Assembly: GCF_902459465.1 (NCBI RefSeq)
Contig: NW_022985734.1
Location: 1-64,000 of the forward strand
DNA from: Asterias rubens
Lineage: Eukaryota; Echinodermata; Asteroidea; Forcipulatida; Asteriidae
Direction: 5' to 3'
DNA: 64,000 nucleotides
Shown in pieces: positions 31,481 through 43,038 of the stretch (position 1 is the stretch's first letter; each line of letters opens with the position of its first letter). The translations under genes were made by a program, and so were the position numbers. Below the pieces are notes generated by a model. That model worked only from the letters and a program-made list of their open reading frames with translations, was not told the origin of the DNA and did no database searches.

Positions 31481-32640
31481 TTTAAAACACTGTCAGAACT
31501 GATGAGCTCAAAAAAAGAAGAAGGAACTCACGATCAGACGTACATGGAGGGTAAATGTTCGACTAGTGTTCTGACGTTTTACACGGTTTATCATACGTGG
31601 GATACGGTACACAGTATCCTATCCAATCAGAAGCCATGACGTACAATACATCCCGCCCACCACGGTGTCATCCAATCAAGGTGGGAGTACCAAACCGTCT
31701 CCAACGTCCACTGTTACTAATGAATGAGCAATAATGCATTATTCATTCTAATTCCGCTTGTAGGAAAAGTACGTGTATGTGTGTGGTATTGGAAAACCAC
31801 GTGACAACGAAAGACTCTGGTGTCTCTCCCGACATCCGGAAAAATCTCGGGGGATCTCGTCATCTTGGTCTTGGAAATCAGGGAAAAGAAGATTGTACAA
31901 TCTCGGTACGGGCAAAGGCAAACCAAAAATGCATGTGCAAATGAAGAGTCGGAAAATGCTGCCAAATGAATTCCACAGCAGTGACATTTCGTCGTCGGCA
32001 AAATACGGTGGTGTCGGTGGTATTGCTGACAAAGTCTTGTAGCAAAGGTCGATGAACATAAATACCACAACTGGATCCATGGTGGAGGCGAACAGACACT
32101 CACTGCAGTAATAATGATCAGGTGTGCAATGAAACTGAATATTGGAGCTACAGACCAGACCAACTAACGCAGCAATGCGCTCAATAAACAACCCTTGAAT
32201 TTCCCGGGAAAGAATTCTTTTGTGCTTTAAAGAGTCTTTACACTGAATGCTTACAGTGGTATGTTCTCACAAGCTGTATTTAAATAAGCGCGAATAATGA
32301 ATGCATAAAATATTCATCAATGGGCAGAAATTACAATGACGTAGTCGATGTGCTCACACACGATTGGATGAATGACATAAGGCGGGCCTTGTTTCGTCAA
32401 GTGTCTTCTGATTGGATGGTACTCGTAGAACGGTTAAACACGTACAATGAACCGTCTAAACGAAAGAACTCTACTATAAGACAACAGTCCGAGTAGGGTG
32501 GAGCCTTCAGTATCGAGCTTGTGATTGGGCATTGGCAAGATCTGGACGTGCTACGGTGCTTTGAACGTGTAAAACGAATGATCACTTACTAGTACGCCGT
32601 GTTGGTTACTTGGTTGACGTTTAAACCCCATTTATTGAGT
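31481..32640. promoter_or_regulatory. Coactosin promoter region and overlapping open frames of uncertain meaning
   Basis: The first 250 bases hold CCAAT boxes and a TGACGTAC site upstream of the minus-strand exon. From 31717 to 32191 several frames on both strands are open at once. The minus frame starting MDPVVVFMFIDLCYKT is the most protein-like, but I do not recognise it and cannot confirm splice sites. Confidence 0.35.
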
Positions 32641-33059
32641 TAAGGCGTGTTTTATAATACATAGAATACCTTGGAACCTCTAACCAGAACCACGGAGGAA
32701 TTTGTTTTAGTTAATACTGTAGTGTCTCAATTAAAGGGGCACTCTGACCATTAAAATGGATGTTTCCTGTGATTGGTAACTATGAAATCATGTTCTTATA
32801 ATGTCTACCTCCATGGTCCTACACCACAAGAGCAAGGACAGAGACTCTCTATATATTATGGTCCTAAATTTCTCAAATCTTGTGATTTCTTTTTATCTAA
32901 AAGGGTAGGTCGGGTCCAGAGTGTAATTTGTGTTTTAACTATTTTGATGCAAGGTCTTTTCCCCATTTTAATCACGGTATTGTTTTGACTGTTTAAAGGG
33001 AAGGTACAGGTTTAGTAATTACTCAAACACAAAGCTGTTCCGTGTTCTTTTGCTTTGAT

Positions 33060-33595
33060 TATGTGTTAACATTACCAAGGAGTCTATAACTGAAAAAAAG
33101 TTTGAAAAATACTGTACAGTGTCTTGAGTTATGGTGCCACTTCATGGGGTTACGGTAACCTAAGGCTAATCTCTAACGCCCAAGCAGTCTGTAACTGAAA
33201 AAAGTTAGAAAATCGGTTGTGTAGTTCTTGAGATATGGTGCCACTTCTGGTTGACCCGGAAGTAGAGGTCAACTTGGGGTCATGGATTTTCAAAGTTTAT
33301 TTTTAATGCCTTAGGAGCATAAAACTGAACAAACAGGATTGAAAATCGGTTGTATAGTACTTGGCGTATGGTCCCACTTCCGGTTCACCCGGACGTAGAG
33401 GCCAGCATGGGGTCACGAGTTTTCACAGTCAATATTAATGTCAAGGAGTCTGTAAGTGAAAACAAATTGAAAATCGGTTGAGTAGTTCTTGAGATATGGT
33501 CCCACTTCCGGTTGACCCGGAAGTAGAGGTCAAATTGAGGTCACGGTTTTTCCAAATTTTTCTCCTATCCCCAAGGAGTCTTATAACTACAAACA
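33060..33595. repeat. Tandem repeat of about 130 bp with CCGGTTGACCCGGAAGTAGA
   Basis: The block GGTnCCACTTCCGGTTnACCCGGA with AGTAGAGGTCA recurs near 33240, 33370 and 33500, each followed by AAGGAGTCTnTAA-like sequence and AAATCGGTTG. A weaker unit lies near 33130. It abuts the GTCGAC satellite. Confidence 0.75.
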
Positions 33596-35190
33596 GTCGA
33601 CATTCTTAAAGAAGAATGTCGTCTTCCTGTGATAATTTATCTCGGAATGTCGACATCCTAAAAGTAGGATGTCGTCTTCCTGTGATAATTTATCTCGGGA
33701 GGTCGACATCCTAAAAGTAGGATGTCGTCTTGCTGTGATAATTTATCTCGGTATGTCGACATCCTAAACGTCAGTTGTCATCTTCCTGTGATAATTTATC
33801 TCGGGAAGTCGACATTCTAAAAGAAGAATGTCGTCTTCCTGTGATAATTTATCTCGGAATGTCGATATCCCAAAAGTAGGATGTCGTCTTGCTGTGATAA
33901 TTTATCTCGGGAAGTCGACATCCTAAAATTAGGATGTCGTCTTCCTGTGATAACTTATCTCGGGAAGTTGAAATCCCGAAAGTAGGATTTCTTTTGTTGA
34001 AAGGATTTTACTTGTATACGTTTTGTTAACTAGTATTACATTTCCAACAATATTTCTAATATTCATGGTCATGAACTACGTTAAACTAAAATAATGGACG
34101 AAACAAAATGTCCCACGTAAAACTCCATAAGGTTTGAAACATAATGGTCCCGCAAGTTCAAATACGCGCGAGACTTGCTTAGTCTACACAGAAGGTAATA
34201 AATAATTTATTACAAGCAAATGCAATCGTACAATAATAGAAAACCAAAACTAAAAATCAATGCAAAACACATGTAGGGGATGGAGGGCCCAAAAAAAGCA
34301 AACCTTAACGGACCCCCCCCCCCCCCCCCCCTTTTTCTAACGAAGAAAGCAATGTAAGCAATTCTATTTAGTGGGTGTAATCTTATTTAGCGGCAAAACA
34401 ATTCAAAACTACAGGAAGAACAAACACAAAAACAGTTAGCGTAAAATAAAACTTAACCATATACTTAAATGAAACAGATAAACAAAATACCCAAAATAAA
34501 TACTAGAGAAATTGGGCCCCACAACTCTTGCTAGGAAAAAAACCATGTCGAAATATACCATTGTTATCCATTAGAGACGTTTTGTAGTCACCTTGGTTGG
34601 GGAGCGAGGAATCTAGCACAAACACACGAAAATCCCATGGCTGGGACATCAGTTTATACACCAGACAAATCTATTATATGGATATTCTTTTGAATATTTT
34701 ATTTTGTGCACATGGTCCGTGATTCATGGTCCATTGAATATAAGTGGGCGGTTGTATCAACAACAGACTTTTATCCTTTTGATCACCATCAGCCCCATGT
34801 ATAATAAACTTCAACGGCTAACGATTGCACTTTTGGTATTGTCATTGTTAATTTCCGGTTCCATTATGTGCTGTCTGTTACCCTCCACGCATAGATTTTC
34901 TTGTGAATAGTAGCTGTGTATGATTCATGGTTCGCTGAATAATGTGGCAATAACAAACTTTTATCATTTTTAACTGAATGCTTGATTTATTATCTAGAGG
35001 TAAATGGTTGAGGCCAGTAAGAGTATTGTGCACGTACACCATGTAGTTTTTGTTGGAAATCGTTTGCTAACAGCCATTTAAGTTACCCTTTGAAATAAAA
35101 TCAGAAAAATTATAAGTTTGCTTGTTGCATAAAATTAAATTGAAGATGATGCCTGAATTGATTTTTACAATCAGAGTTGGACTCTAGACT
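33596..35190. mobile_element. Diverged relative of the GTCGAC foldback element
   Basis: A roughly 60-bp satellite (33596-33995) repeats TGTGATAATTTATCTCGG and GTCGACATCCTAAAAGTAGG. The unit GATAATTTATCTC plus GTCGAC echoes the 27.65-30.45 kb arms. The following DNA (about 34655-35180) matches the reverse complement of that element's core (28470-29150) in order, for example TTTGCTAACAGCCATT, GCTTGTTGCATAAAATTAAA and ATGCCTGAATTGA. A second satellite arm is not evident. Confidence 0.6.
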
Positions 35191-35590
35191 GACGTGTTGG
35201 ACTCCTTGAACACTCCAAGTGGTTCAATAGGTAGTGCAATTCCAATACTTATGCTGATGTTCTCATGATGTCAGCATCAACAGGAAGTTCCAACAACTTT
35301 GTCCCCTTGTACAATTAAATATGCAAATATGGGTCACGTGGTTAATTAATTACGATTTTTTGGGGGGTCGGTGTTTTGATGTTTGATCTAGTACAAGTTG
35401 ATTTCACAGAACTCTTAACCACCAAACTCTGCGCTTATGATCACCATTTTTCGCTTACTGTGTTTTTAAACATCATCGTGTCATGCATGCACACAGGTTA
35501 TGTTGGGCTAACATTTGAGAAAAAGAAAAGGCAACACTATCGATATAAAGATAAGAATCAAACTTAAATATTACTTGGGGGATAAAAAAA
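35191..35590. other. Gene-free stretch
   Basis: No exon or RNA gene recognised. Confidence 0.4.
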
Positions 35591-35602
35591 TATTGATTTT
35601 GG

Positions 35603-35676
35603 ACTGAGATTCGAACTCGCTATTCTCAGATGTGTAGTCGCGACTGATGACCACTAGGCTAGAAGGGCACGATGTA
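35603..35676 (-). tRNA. tRNA-like sequence (pseudogene or SINE head)
   Basis: The minus strand reads CTAGCCTAGTGGTCA (A-box like), then GAGTTCGAATCTCAG (B-box). The anticodon arm is poor, so it is more likely tRNA-derived than functional. Confidence 0.4.
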
Positions 35677-35929
35677 AAAATAATGGGTTTTTACATGTGC
35701 GCATCAACAGAGGGGATTATGATCCGGCGAAATAATTCTCGTTTCATGATTTTGCGACCATTGTCACTAAATATGAACTGCTAACGCCTAGTACTATTAT
35801 TAAGTAGGTTGAAATGTAGTATTAGATGCCTCTAGGGTTTTTTGACGACGACGTCGATGTTGTCAAAAACCCCTATCTAATTACGCACGTTCGTTTTAAC
35901 GAAAACCCATGCACAGAGTAATTGGTCCA

Positions 35930-36390
35930 GAACGCGGTGTTTTTTTCTATCATAATTTTCTCGCAACCTCGATGGCCGATTCAGCCAAAACTTTCACTGG
36001 CTTGTTATTTTATGCTTATGATGGGATACACTAAGTGAGAACACTGGTCTCCGACAATTACCAAACGTGTACAGTGCCTTTAAATAATGTTATTGTGCAA
36101 TTTTATGTAATGAATGTTTGTATCCATCCTGTCATTGCGCTGTCGGATGCACTGGAAAAAAATATCAGCATAACACTTTTGTTAGCAATCTATGGAGAGC
36201 GGTTGACTTTACTTTTTTTTTTTAAATCGATGTCATGAAAAATTGTGTTATTGGATTTCACTATTTTCTCGTGACCCAGATCGATCTCAAACTTCTACAG
36301 GTTTGTCAGTTTATATTAATATAGTGGATTACATAAAGTGCTTACGCTGTCAGCAACTGTTCGTTAGCAAAAAACAATTAGTGTCCTTTA
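35930..36390 (+). mobile_element. Two adjacent family A MITE fragments
   Basis: First: TCTCGCAACCTCGATGG, CTTGTTATTTTATGC, GACAATTACCAAACGTG. Second: TATCAGCATAACACTTTTG to AAACAATTAGTGTCC. Both are degenerate. Confidence 0.6.
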
Positions 36391-36584
36391 ATTAAGTGAA
36401 TCGTTATAGACTGTGTACAAGAGTTGTGTTTTAAAAAAAGTATGGGACGTGTGCACGACTAAGGCTAGCAATCCCTCTCGTCTGGACAACAGCAATGCCA
36501 TTCTCTACGGTTTTACCCATGGCCAGGCTGAACAAAACAGACTCATTCAGAAACTCCAAAACCGTGCTGCCCGTCCCTCATATT

Positions 36585-36788
36585 AGGGACTTTTCGTTTT
36601 CAACGACGGATGGTTCTGCGACGGTAAAGATGACATTTGGCGTCATCTGCGCATGCGTCGGCTTTGAGGACGGTCGTCCTTCAATTTCTGCGACAGTACT
36701 TGGGATGAATCTTCGTTGTGCTGAAAACGACAACGTTTAGCTGAACAACCGTCGCAGAACCATCCGTCGCCGAAAACGAAAAGTCCCT
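36585..36788. mobile_element. 204-bp MITE with about 40-bp terminal inverted repeats and ATT duplication
   Basis: Left TIR AGGGACTTTTCGTTTTCAAC, continuing GACGGATGGTTCTGCGACGG. The right end is its complement, ending GAAAACGAAAAGTCCCT. ATT flanks both sides (36582-36584 and 36789-36791), a probable 3-bp target site duplication. Non-coding. Confidence 0.8.
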
Positions 36789-36799
36789 ATTAAATCATA

Positions 36800-37680
36800 T
36801 ACCAGCGGCCGATTTCACGAAACGCTAGGATCAATCCTATCTCGAGTTAAGACGAGTAACCCGTCCTAACTTAGGATGGGTTCAATGCGTCCTACGTATT
36901 TGGATACAGAACTGAACCCGTTCTAAGTCCTATTTGCACCGTTGTGGGCGTTGAGGGCGACTGACTCTTTGTCAGTCGCGATTCTGGTGTCCACCGGATG
37001 GACGTTTTGGGCGGAAGGTCCCAAAGTTTTAAAAAGATTTATTCCTCGTGCCCGAATTACCATTGGGAAATCTGGAGTGGACGGCAATGGTAAAACCACT
37101 GGGTGGGTGTCGATGGCTTAGGACCAAGGTAGTATCTATAGTATATATGCTTTCGGGAGGGAAAGGTAAATTTTCTTATTTTCGACCATTTAGACCCATG
37201 TGAGGGAAAATGTGTTTCACTTGCCGGACACAATGGCGGCCGGTCCTTTTGCCCTTGGGTGCATTTGTATGGGACATAATGGTACCCTTTGTAAAATCGT
37301 TGAGAGGTTAACAATGGCACGTTTCTTGGTGGTATCAAGTGTCCATGGTGGTCAGTGGATTGCTTGCGGGCCCATGGGTGTCGCATGAGTGGGTACATGA
37401 GTGTAAGTGTAAGTGCCAGCGCGCACACAGACATCCAAGAGTGATTTTATCGGGGTAGAGAGGACCATCGAGGTATGGTGGTGTGTTGAGATAACTTGAT
37501 GCACCATTGAGGGTCGTGCTAGTTAGTTTAAAAATTCCGTGCTCGGCGCCAGGTTTTGTTCTTTGCCGTAGAACATTTTTTTTTCTTGTTGAGGTTAAAC
37601 TGCAGGGCTTTTGAATTGAGATCCGAAATATTCGGCGCTTCGGATCGGTACCCTAGATAATGGTCCGGAGTTCAGTGCTC
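36800..37680. other. Gene-free stretch with the start of another palindromic element
   Basis: GATTTCACGAAACGCTAGG and the internal CGAGTTAAGACGAGTAAC, CCTAACTTAGGATGGG look like one arm of a MITE. The rest leads into the 80-bp satellite. No gene seen. Confidence 0.4.
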
Positions 37681-39330
37681 CAATGGGGAGAGCCCCCCTT
37701 TTATTTGGTTAGCTTTGCATCCATGTTTTAGATAAACCCGGAAAAGTTTGTAATTTAAATGGGAGTGCCTATCTTTGGTGAGCCTTGCATAAGGCATGGG
37801 TAGTGCCCTATAGTAATGAACATGGTAAGTGCGTGTTTTCTGGTAGTGCCCCTTTTGTTTAGCTTTACATCGGGGAGTGCCCTTAACTAATGAACCCGAA
37901 ACAATGGCCGTTTGAAATGGGGAGTGCCCATCTTTGGTTAGCTTTCCTTCGGGGAGTGCACCAAGTATAATTAACCCGGAAAAATCGGGTGTAAATATGG
38001 GGAGTGCCCATCTTTGTTTGCTTTATGCATGTATCGGGAAGTGCCCCAAGTATAAACCCAGAAAATGGGTGTTTTAAACGGAGAGTGCCCATCGTTGGTT
38101 AGCTTTACATCGGGGAGTGCCCCAAAGTAACGAACCCGAAAGAAAAGAAAAATGGGGGGTGCCCATCTCTGGTTAGCTTTAGATCCCCAAAATGGGTGTT
38201 TTAATGGGGAGTGCCCATCTTTGGTTTAGCTTTCCTTCGGGGAGCGCCCCAAGTATTATAATGAACCCGAAAAAATTGGGTGTTTTAAATGGGGAGTGTA
38301 GTGTTCACGTGATCACACTCGGTTATGCAAATGAGTTGACCTCGTGTAAGGTCACACGGAGGCAGAGTGGAAAACTGAGGAACAGAGAATAAAGCACATG
38401 TTGATGCAGAAATTGAATTCGTATATTATTGCTTTTAATAGTGTTGATGATTGAATTCGTTAGTCTATTAAGAAATTACAGGGAGTGCCTATTTTTGTTT
38501 AGTTTTATGTTCTGAAATGCCCCAAGTATGAACCCGGAAAATGGGTGTTTTAAATGGGGAGTGCCCATCTTCTTCGGGGAGTGCCCCAAGTATTGAACCC
38601 GGAAAATTGTGGGTTTTAAATGGGGAGTGCCCATCTTCGGTTAGCTTTCCTTTTGGGAGTGCCCCAAGGATTGAACCCGGAAAATTGGGTGTTTAAGATG
38701 GGAAGTGCCCATCCTTGGTTAGTTTTCCTTCGGGGAGTGCCCCAAGTAATGAACCCGACAAAATCGGTTATGTAATGGGGAGTACCCATCTTTGGTTAGT
38801 TTTATATCCGGAAGTGCCCCAAGTATACACCCGGAAAATGGGTGTTTTAAATGGGGAGTTCCCATCTTTAGTTAGCTCCTTCGGGGAGTGCCCCGAGTAT
38901 TGAACCCGGAAAATCGGGTGTTTTTAATGGGGAGTGTCCATCTTTGTTTAGCTTTCTTTCGGGGAGTGCCCCAGTAATGAACCCATAAAAATTGGTGTTT
39001 TAATTGGGGACGGAATGGCCCATCTTCTTGTTTAGCTTTTCATCGGGGAGAGCCCCAAGTAATAAACCCGGAAAAAAAAAAAAAATAAAAAAAAAATGGG
39101 TGTTTGAAATGGAGAGTGACCATCTTTGGTTTTTCATCGGGGAGTGATCCCATTAATAATACTCAAAAAAAAAAAAAAAAAACGCTTTGGATGGCGAGTG
39201 CCCCACTTGGGTAGGCCTTGCGTAATGAGGGAGTGCCCTGAGTAATGAGCCCTGAAAATGGGTGTTTCTAAACGGGGAGTGCCCCTCTCTTTTGGTCTTG
39301 GCCGGCACTGGGGCGTCCCCCTTGCTTGGG
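37680..39330 (+). repeat. About 80-bp satellite array (GGGGAGTGCCCATCTTTGG unit)
   Basis: About 20 diverged units. Each has GGGGAGTGCCCATCTTTGG, TTAGCTTTCCTTCGGGGAG, TGCCCCAAGTAnTGAACCC and GGAAAATGGGTGTTTTAAAT. Units are variable at both ends of the array and it is interrupted by a solo LTR at 38297-38480. Short open frames here are by-products of the repeat. Confidence 0.9.
38297..38480. mobile_element. 184-bp solo LTR inserted in the satellite
   Basis: Begins TGTAGTGTTCACGTGATC and ends AAGAAATTACA (TG...CA ends), with AATAAA near 38388. GGGAG lies immediately on both sides (38292-38296 and 38481-38485), a 5-bp target duplication. Removing LTR plus one GGGAG restores a normal satellite unit. 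The parent element is not in the window. Confidence 0.75.
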
Positions 39331-40292
39331 CCTTGGAAGTTAGGGAAAAGCGGGGAGTGCCCCCTTAGGTTTAGGCGTATTTTGGTTTAATCGGCCAATG
39401 GACGCTGGAAAATCTCTACAGGCAAAATGAGGTCTAGTATTTGGAGAGTGCCTCCATCCAGAGATCATGATTTGAAGCTTTAAGACGTACAAAATAAGTT
39501 TGTATACATATTTGTGTAGAGCCAGTAGGGGAGATGGCCTTAGCTTTGATCCACACCGGGTCTTCGTCAGATGTGTAAGCAAACACAAGCAACATAGCAA
39601 AAGGAGGGCAAAGAACTATGGGAAGGCTCCGAAAAAGCGGAAATTATACCCATTCAAAGTTGTTATCTTACAGACATGTGGTGGCTGCGATCCCTTAAGA
39701 GTAACATAGTGAGGACAGAATGATGGTCAATGGAAGGGTGGATTACCGGCCAAAAAGGCTAGCTAGTAGGGGAGCAGGACTTTCGTATCTTATAAAGTTA
39801 GAAATAAAAGGAAAGGCAACGGGGAATGCCACACTTCCGGTTTTGGCGGGCAGCAGGGGAAGGCCCTAGGAAATGGACTTGGAGGTGTGCACTCTGAAAG
39901 TTTGGCGCCTCTGTTGGTTTGGCCTTTGGCCTTAGTTAGCCTTGGTAGGAGGGCGGTATTTATAGGTACGGCTCAGGGGGAGTACCCCCTCAGTTACCCC
40001 TTAGTCTGAATGGCGTTGCGTTTATGCATTGAGTATGGTCTGAGAGTGTTCTAAATGGGGAGTGCCTTTATAGTGGTTTTGGCACCATAATATAGGAAAC
40101 TGGCCCGGTTAATGGGGTTCCTATAAGACTAGAGCTCAATAAAAAAAGCTTCTTAAAGGAGGTTTGGCATATTGTTTGCACTTGTATCACGGTTATTCAA
40201 TGCAGGCAAAGTCGGCTCTGAAAGTCCATAAACCTGGCAGGCTTCAGTTGCTTAAGGCTTCCCGAGACCGGTTAAGGATCGTAACGTAGCTT

Positions 40293-41382
40293 ATGTTATG
40301 GCTCTACGATCGTAACGTAGCTTATGTTATGGCTCTCCTTCGTAAGTACGTCTCCGAGTTCGCACCTCTATCACCCGAGGACATCAAAGAGAAGCAGTTG
40401 TATGTGCCGAGAGACAGTGATGTCTGTTTCCGTTGCCGAAAAAGGGGTAAAATTTTTATCGAGACTGCAAGGAAATACTCTAAGTTTTCCCGAGCCGGTT
40501 TGGCATGGTGGACTTTTAGTCAACGTACGTCGGGGGAAGGGAGCCCTCGGGTGATATTTGGGTTTTCTATGTGCATGCTCTAAAGTGGGGAATCATTAGA
40601 TTTTCAGGTTTGTTCGAGAAATGCCTCGCCCCCTACTTACTCACAAAAAAAAAGTTGCACGTAGAACACTGAGTCGTTTTGTAGTATTGTGGTTTAGTGT
40701 GTCAAATAAAACAATTTGAGCGGTTGGCAGTTGTGAGATGTATTCATTATTTATTGTCCGAGTTTTGTTTCCTTTTTATAAACTTTATAGAACGGTCATT
40801 GGCCGTTGGAAATGTTTTATAAGCTGTGCTTTGAACGGTTTCTCTCTTGATTAAACCTCGGAGTATAGGCGGTTCTTGAAGATATTTGGAACCCATGTGT
40901 GGGAGCGCTCATCTTGCTACCCCTTTGACTATGTTGCAGCTCAGGCTGCAAGGCGGCGCAGAGGTTCGTGTTTCTGGGTAGATATATCATGAGTTGTTGC
41001 AGGGCCCCCCGATGGATCAGAGCCAAGTCCTGCTAAAGTTCTTTCAGGTGTTTGCCGGCCTAATTTTCAAGCCCTGCGGTTTCGAGACCCAGATTTATTT
41101 GTAGCTGGAAGGTCTGCACGATCATCCCAAGCGTGGAATGACATATTGACTGAGTGCCCTCACGCCGGCCAGCAGATAGGGCGATGGTTGCGTCAGGGCG
41201 TAGACTTGTTTGAGTTTTCCCAACCCTTTAGAGGGAAATACCGGGGTAGAACCTTTGACTCGGCTATCCTTCCACCCATGTACTTTTCTAACGCCCCTAT
41301 TTGCAAGGAATTCACCCCTTTCATTATTGAGACAATTTCGAAGCGCCTTGTAGAGGGTTCAGTGGAGCTTTTGGGGCGGTAA
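40293..41382 (+). pseudogene. Retroelement fragment: gag-like piece and region before a reverse transcriptase
   Basis: The plus strand from about 40293 reads NVAYVMALLRKYVSEFAPLS and DSDVCFRCRKRGKIF, possibly a gag-type zinc-knuckle remnant. From about 41010 to the stop at 41382 it reads FRDPDLFVAGRSARSSQAWN, IGRWLRQGVDLFEF, GKYRGRTFD, PPMYFSNAPICKEF and IETISKRLVEGSVELLGR. I remember this pattern from invertebrate retroelement proteins (perhaps DIRS-like), just before the reverse transcriptase core. The core is absent and the two parts are separated by stops. A 31-bp direct duplication (GATCGTAACGTAGCTTATG) lies at 40278-40338. Confidence 0.5.
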
Positions 41383-43038
41383 AAAGCACAAACCGCCGAG
41401 GTGTGTCAATGCGCTCACCATCGAACCTCTCCAAAACAGACTAGTTTTGTCGATGAAGGGGCCAAACATCTGCTGTAAGGATACACCTTTCAAATTAGTT
41501 CCATTGGGGAATACTGTGTAGCCTTGATCAAGGCTGTGTAATAAAGCTAAAACCATAGAGCACCTCAGCCGCCCGAATGTCCCCCGACTGACTCTAACAG
41601 AATAGCACACCATACTCTCACTCTCACCCACACACCCACACAGCGCCTGTAATGTACATCCACGCAGCCCCGCACTCTGAAAGATGCACAACAGCGCCCT
41701 CATTAGGCTCGAAAATACACAACTGCGCTATAATGCGAAGCCGTGTTGTCAATTTATTTTATACGATAACTCACAAGAAACCATTAGAGGATTATTTCAA
41801 TAATTATGGGAAAAGAAGCCCGAACTCCGTACAAATAATTAATAACTATTAATATTGCCGTACTACATATTACCCCAAAAGGGAAATAATTAAAGGCCGA
41901 ATCCTACTACACAATTGACCCAATTAGAGGATTATTTAAAAAAGGGAAAGAAAGCCCGAATTCCGTACAATTATTGCTCAAGCAGCTCTATGAAATTGGC
42001 CCCCGAGGGGGAGAAGGCAATTGTCAAAGACCAATGGTGTATCTCAACATAGGCCTATGCACAAAATAACAAACCTGTGAAAAACATTGAGCTCAATTGG
42101 TCGTTGTGCGATAAATAATAATGGAAGAAAAAACATCCTTATCGCACTATGTGTGCTTTCATGCTTGATTTCGGACTTCAAAATCTAATTCTGAGGTCTC
42201 GCAAATTCAAATATTTTAGTGGAAAATTACTTCTTTCTCGAAAGACAAGTTACTTCTGAGGGAGCCGTTTCTCACATACCAATAGTGTCCAGTGCAAATC
42301 ACAATGGAGTCAAGGCCAGAATACCACAGTTTCTCACACAATATTTGACGTAATTTTCCCTGCATCTTTAAACGACCTTATTAAATAATGAGAAGAATAA
42401 GTCACAATATGTACAGTGATGAACTAGAAGCATTCTCAAGTAGCCTTCCGTTTTATTCATTCTTTTATGTATGTAATAACAGAAGGCTAATATAGAAAGT
42501 CAAACTAAAAATAGAGGGCGGTATTGCGTGAAACGAGCCTCGAATTGTGACATCAGATGTTCAGGCTACGATAATTATTCGCTCGGCCCCAGCGGCCAGT
42601 CTATCCAGGACCACTGGGATGGGCTAATCGCTTGCACAGATTCTTGTTCAGGAAGTATGTCATGCGTACAGTGCATATAAATATGGTGCAGTGTGAGTGT
42701 GATTCATGATGGGACTGCGCATTATCAAACCAATGACAGTGCATGATACGTTTGCCCATCCCAGCGCCTTTGGTTAAAGCAATGTGCTGGGGACGAGCGA
42801 TCGATAATTATCACAAACTGACTTGCTTATGCATATAAACTGCCCAGAGTTGGCGCCCTTGTCGAAGCACAAACGGAGTCAGTCCAGAATAGCACCATTT
42901 CTCAGAGTCTTTGATTTAATCTGCACAGCATCTTTAATACAAGACTTGCAGTCCAGAGGCGTTAATATCTCTCGAAACATCAACATTTCTAATTTATTAT
43001 TATCTTTTCATAAAAATCGAAACAGAAAAGTATTATGA
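41383..43038. other. Intergenic stretch with degenerate MITEs
   Basis: Includes a half family B element (CAAGCAGCTCTATGAAATTG near 41975) and a reverse family A copy (42015-42290, AACAAACCTGTGAAAA and TCTGAGGTCTCGC). No gene recognised. Confidence 0.5.

Noticed and set aside
31717-32191. Overlapping open frames of 147-148 aa as a real gene
   Set aside because: Several frames on both strands are open together, no family is recognisable and splice sites are unclear. Kept only as a note in the promoter entry.
37057-41703. Several 60-125 aa frames in the satellite and retroelement region
   Set aside because: They translate satellite units or run antisense to the retroelement fragment, with no domain or codon signal.
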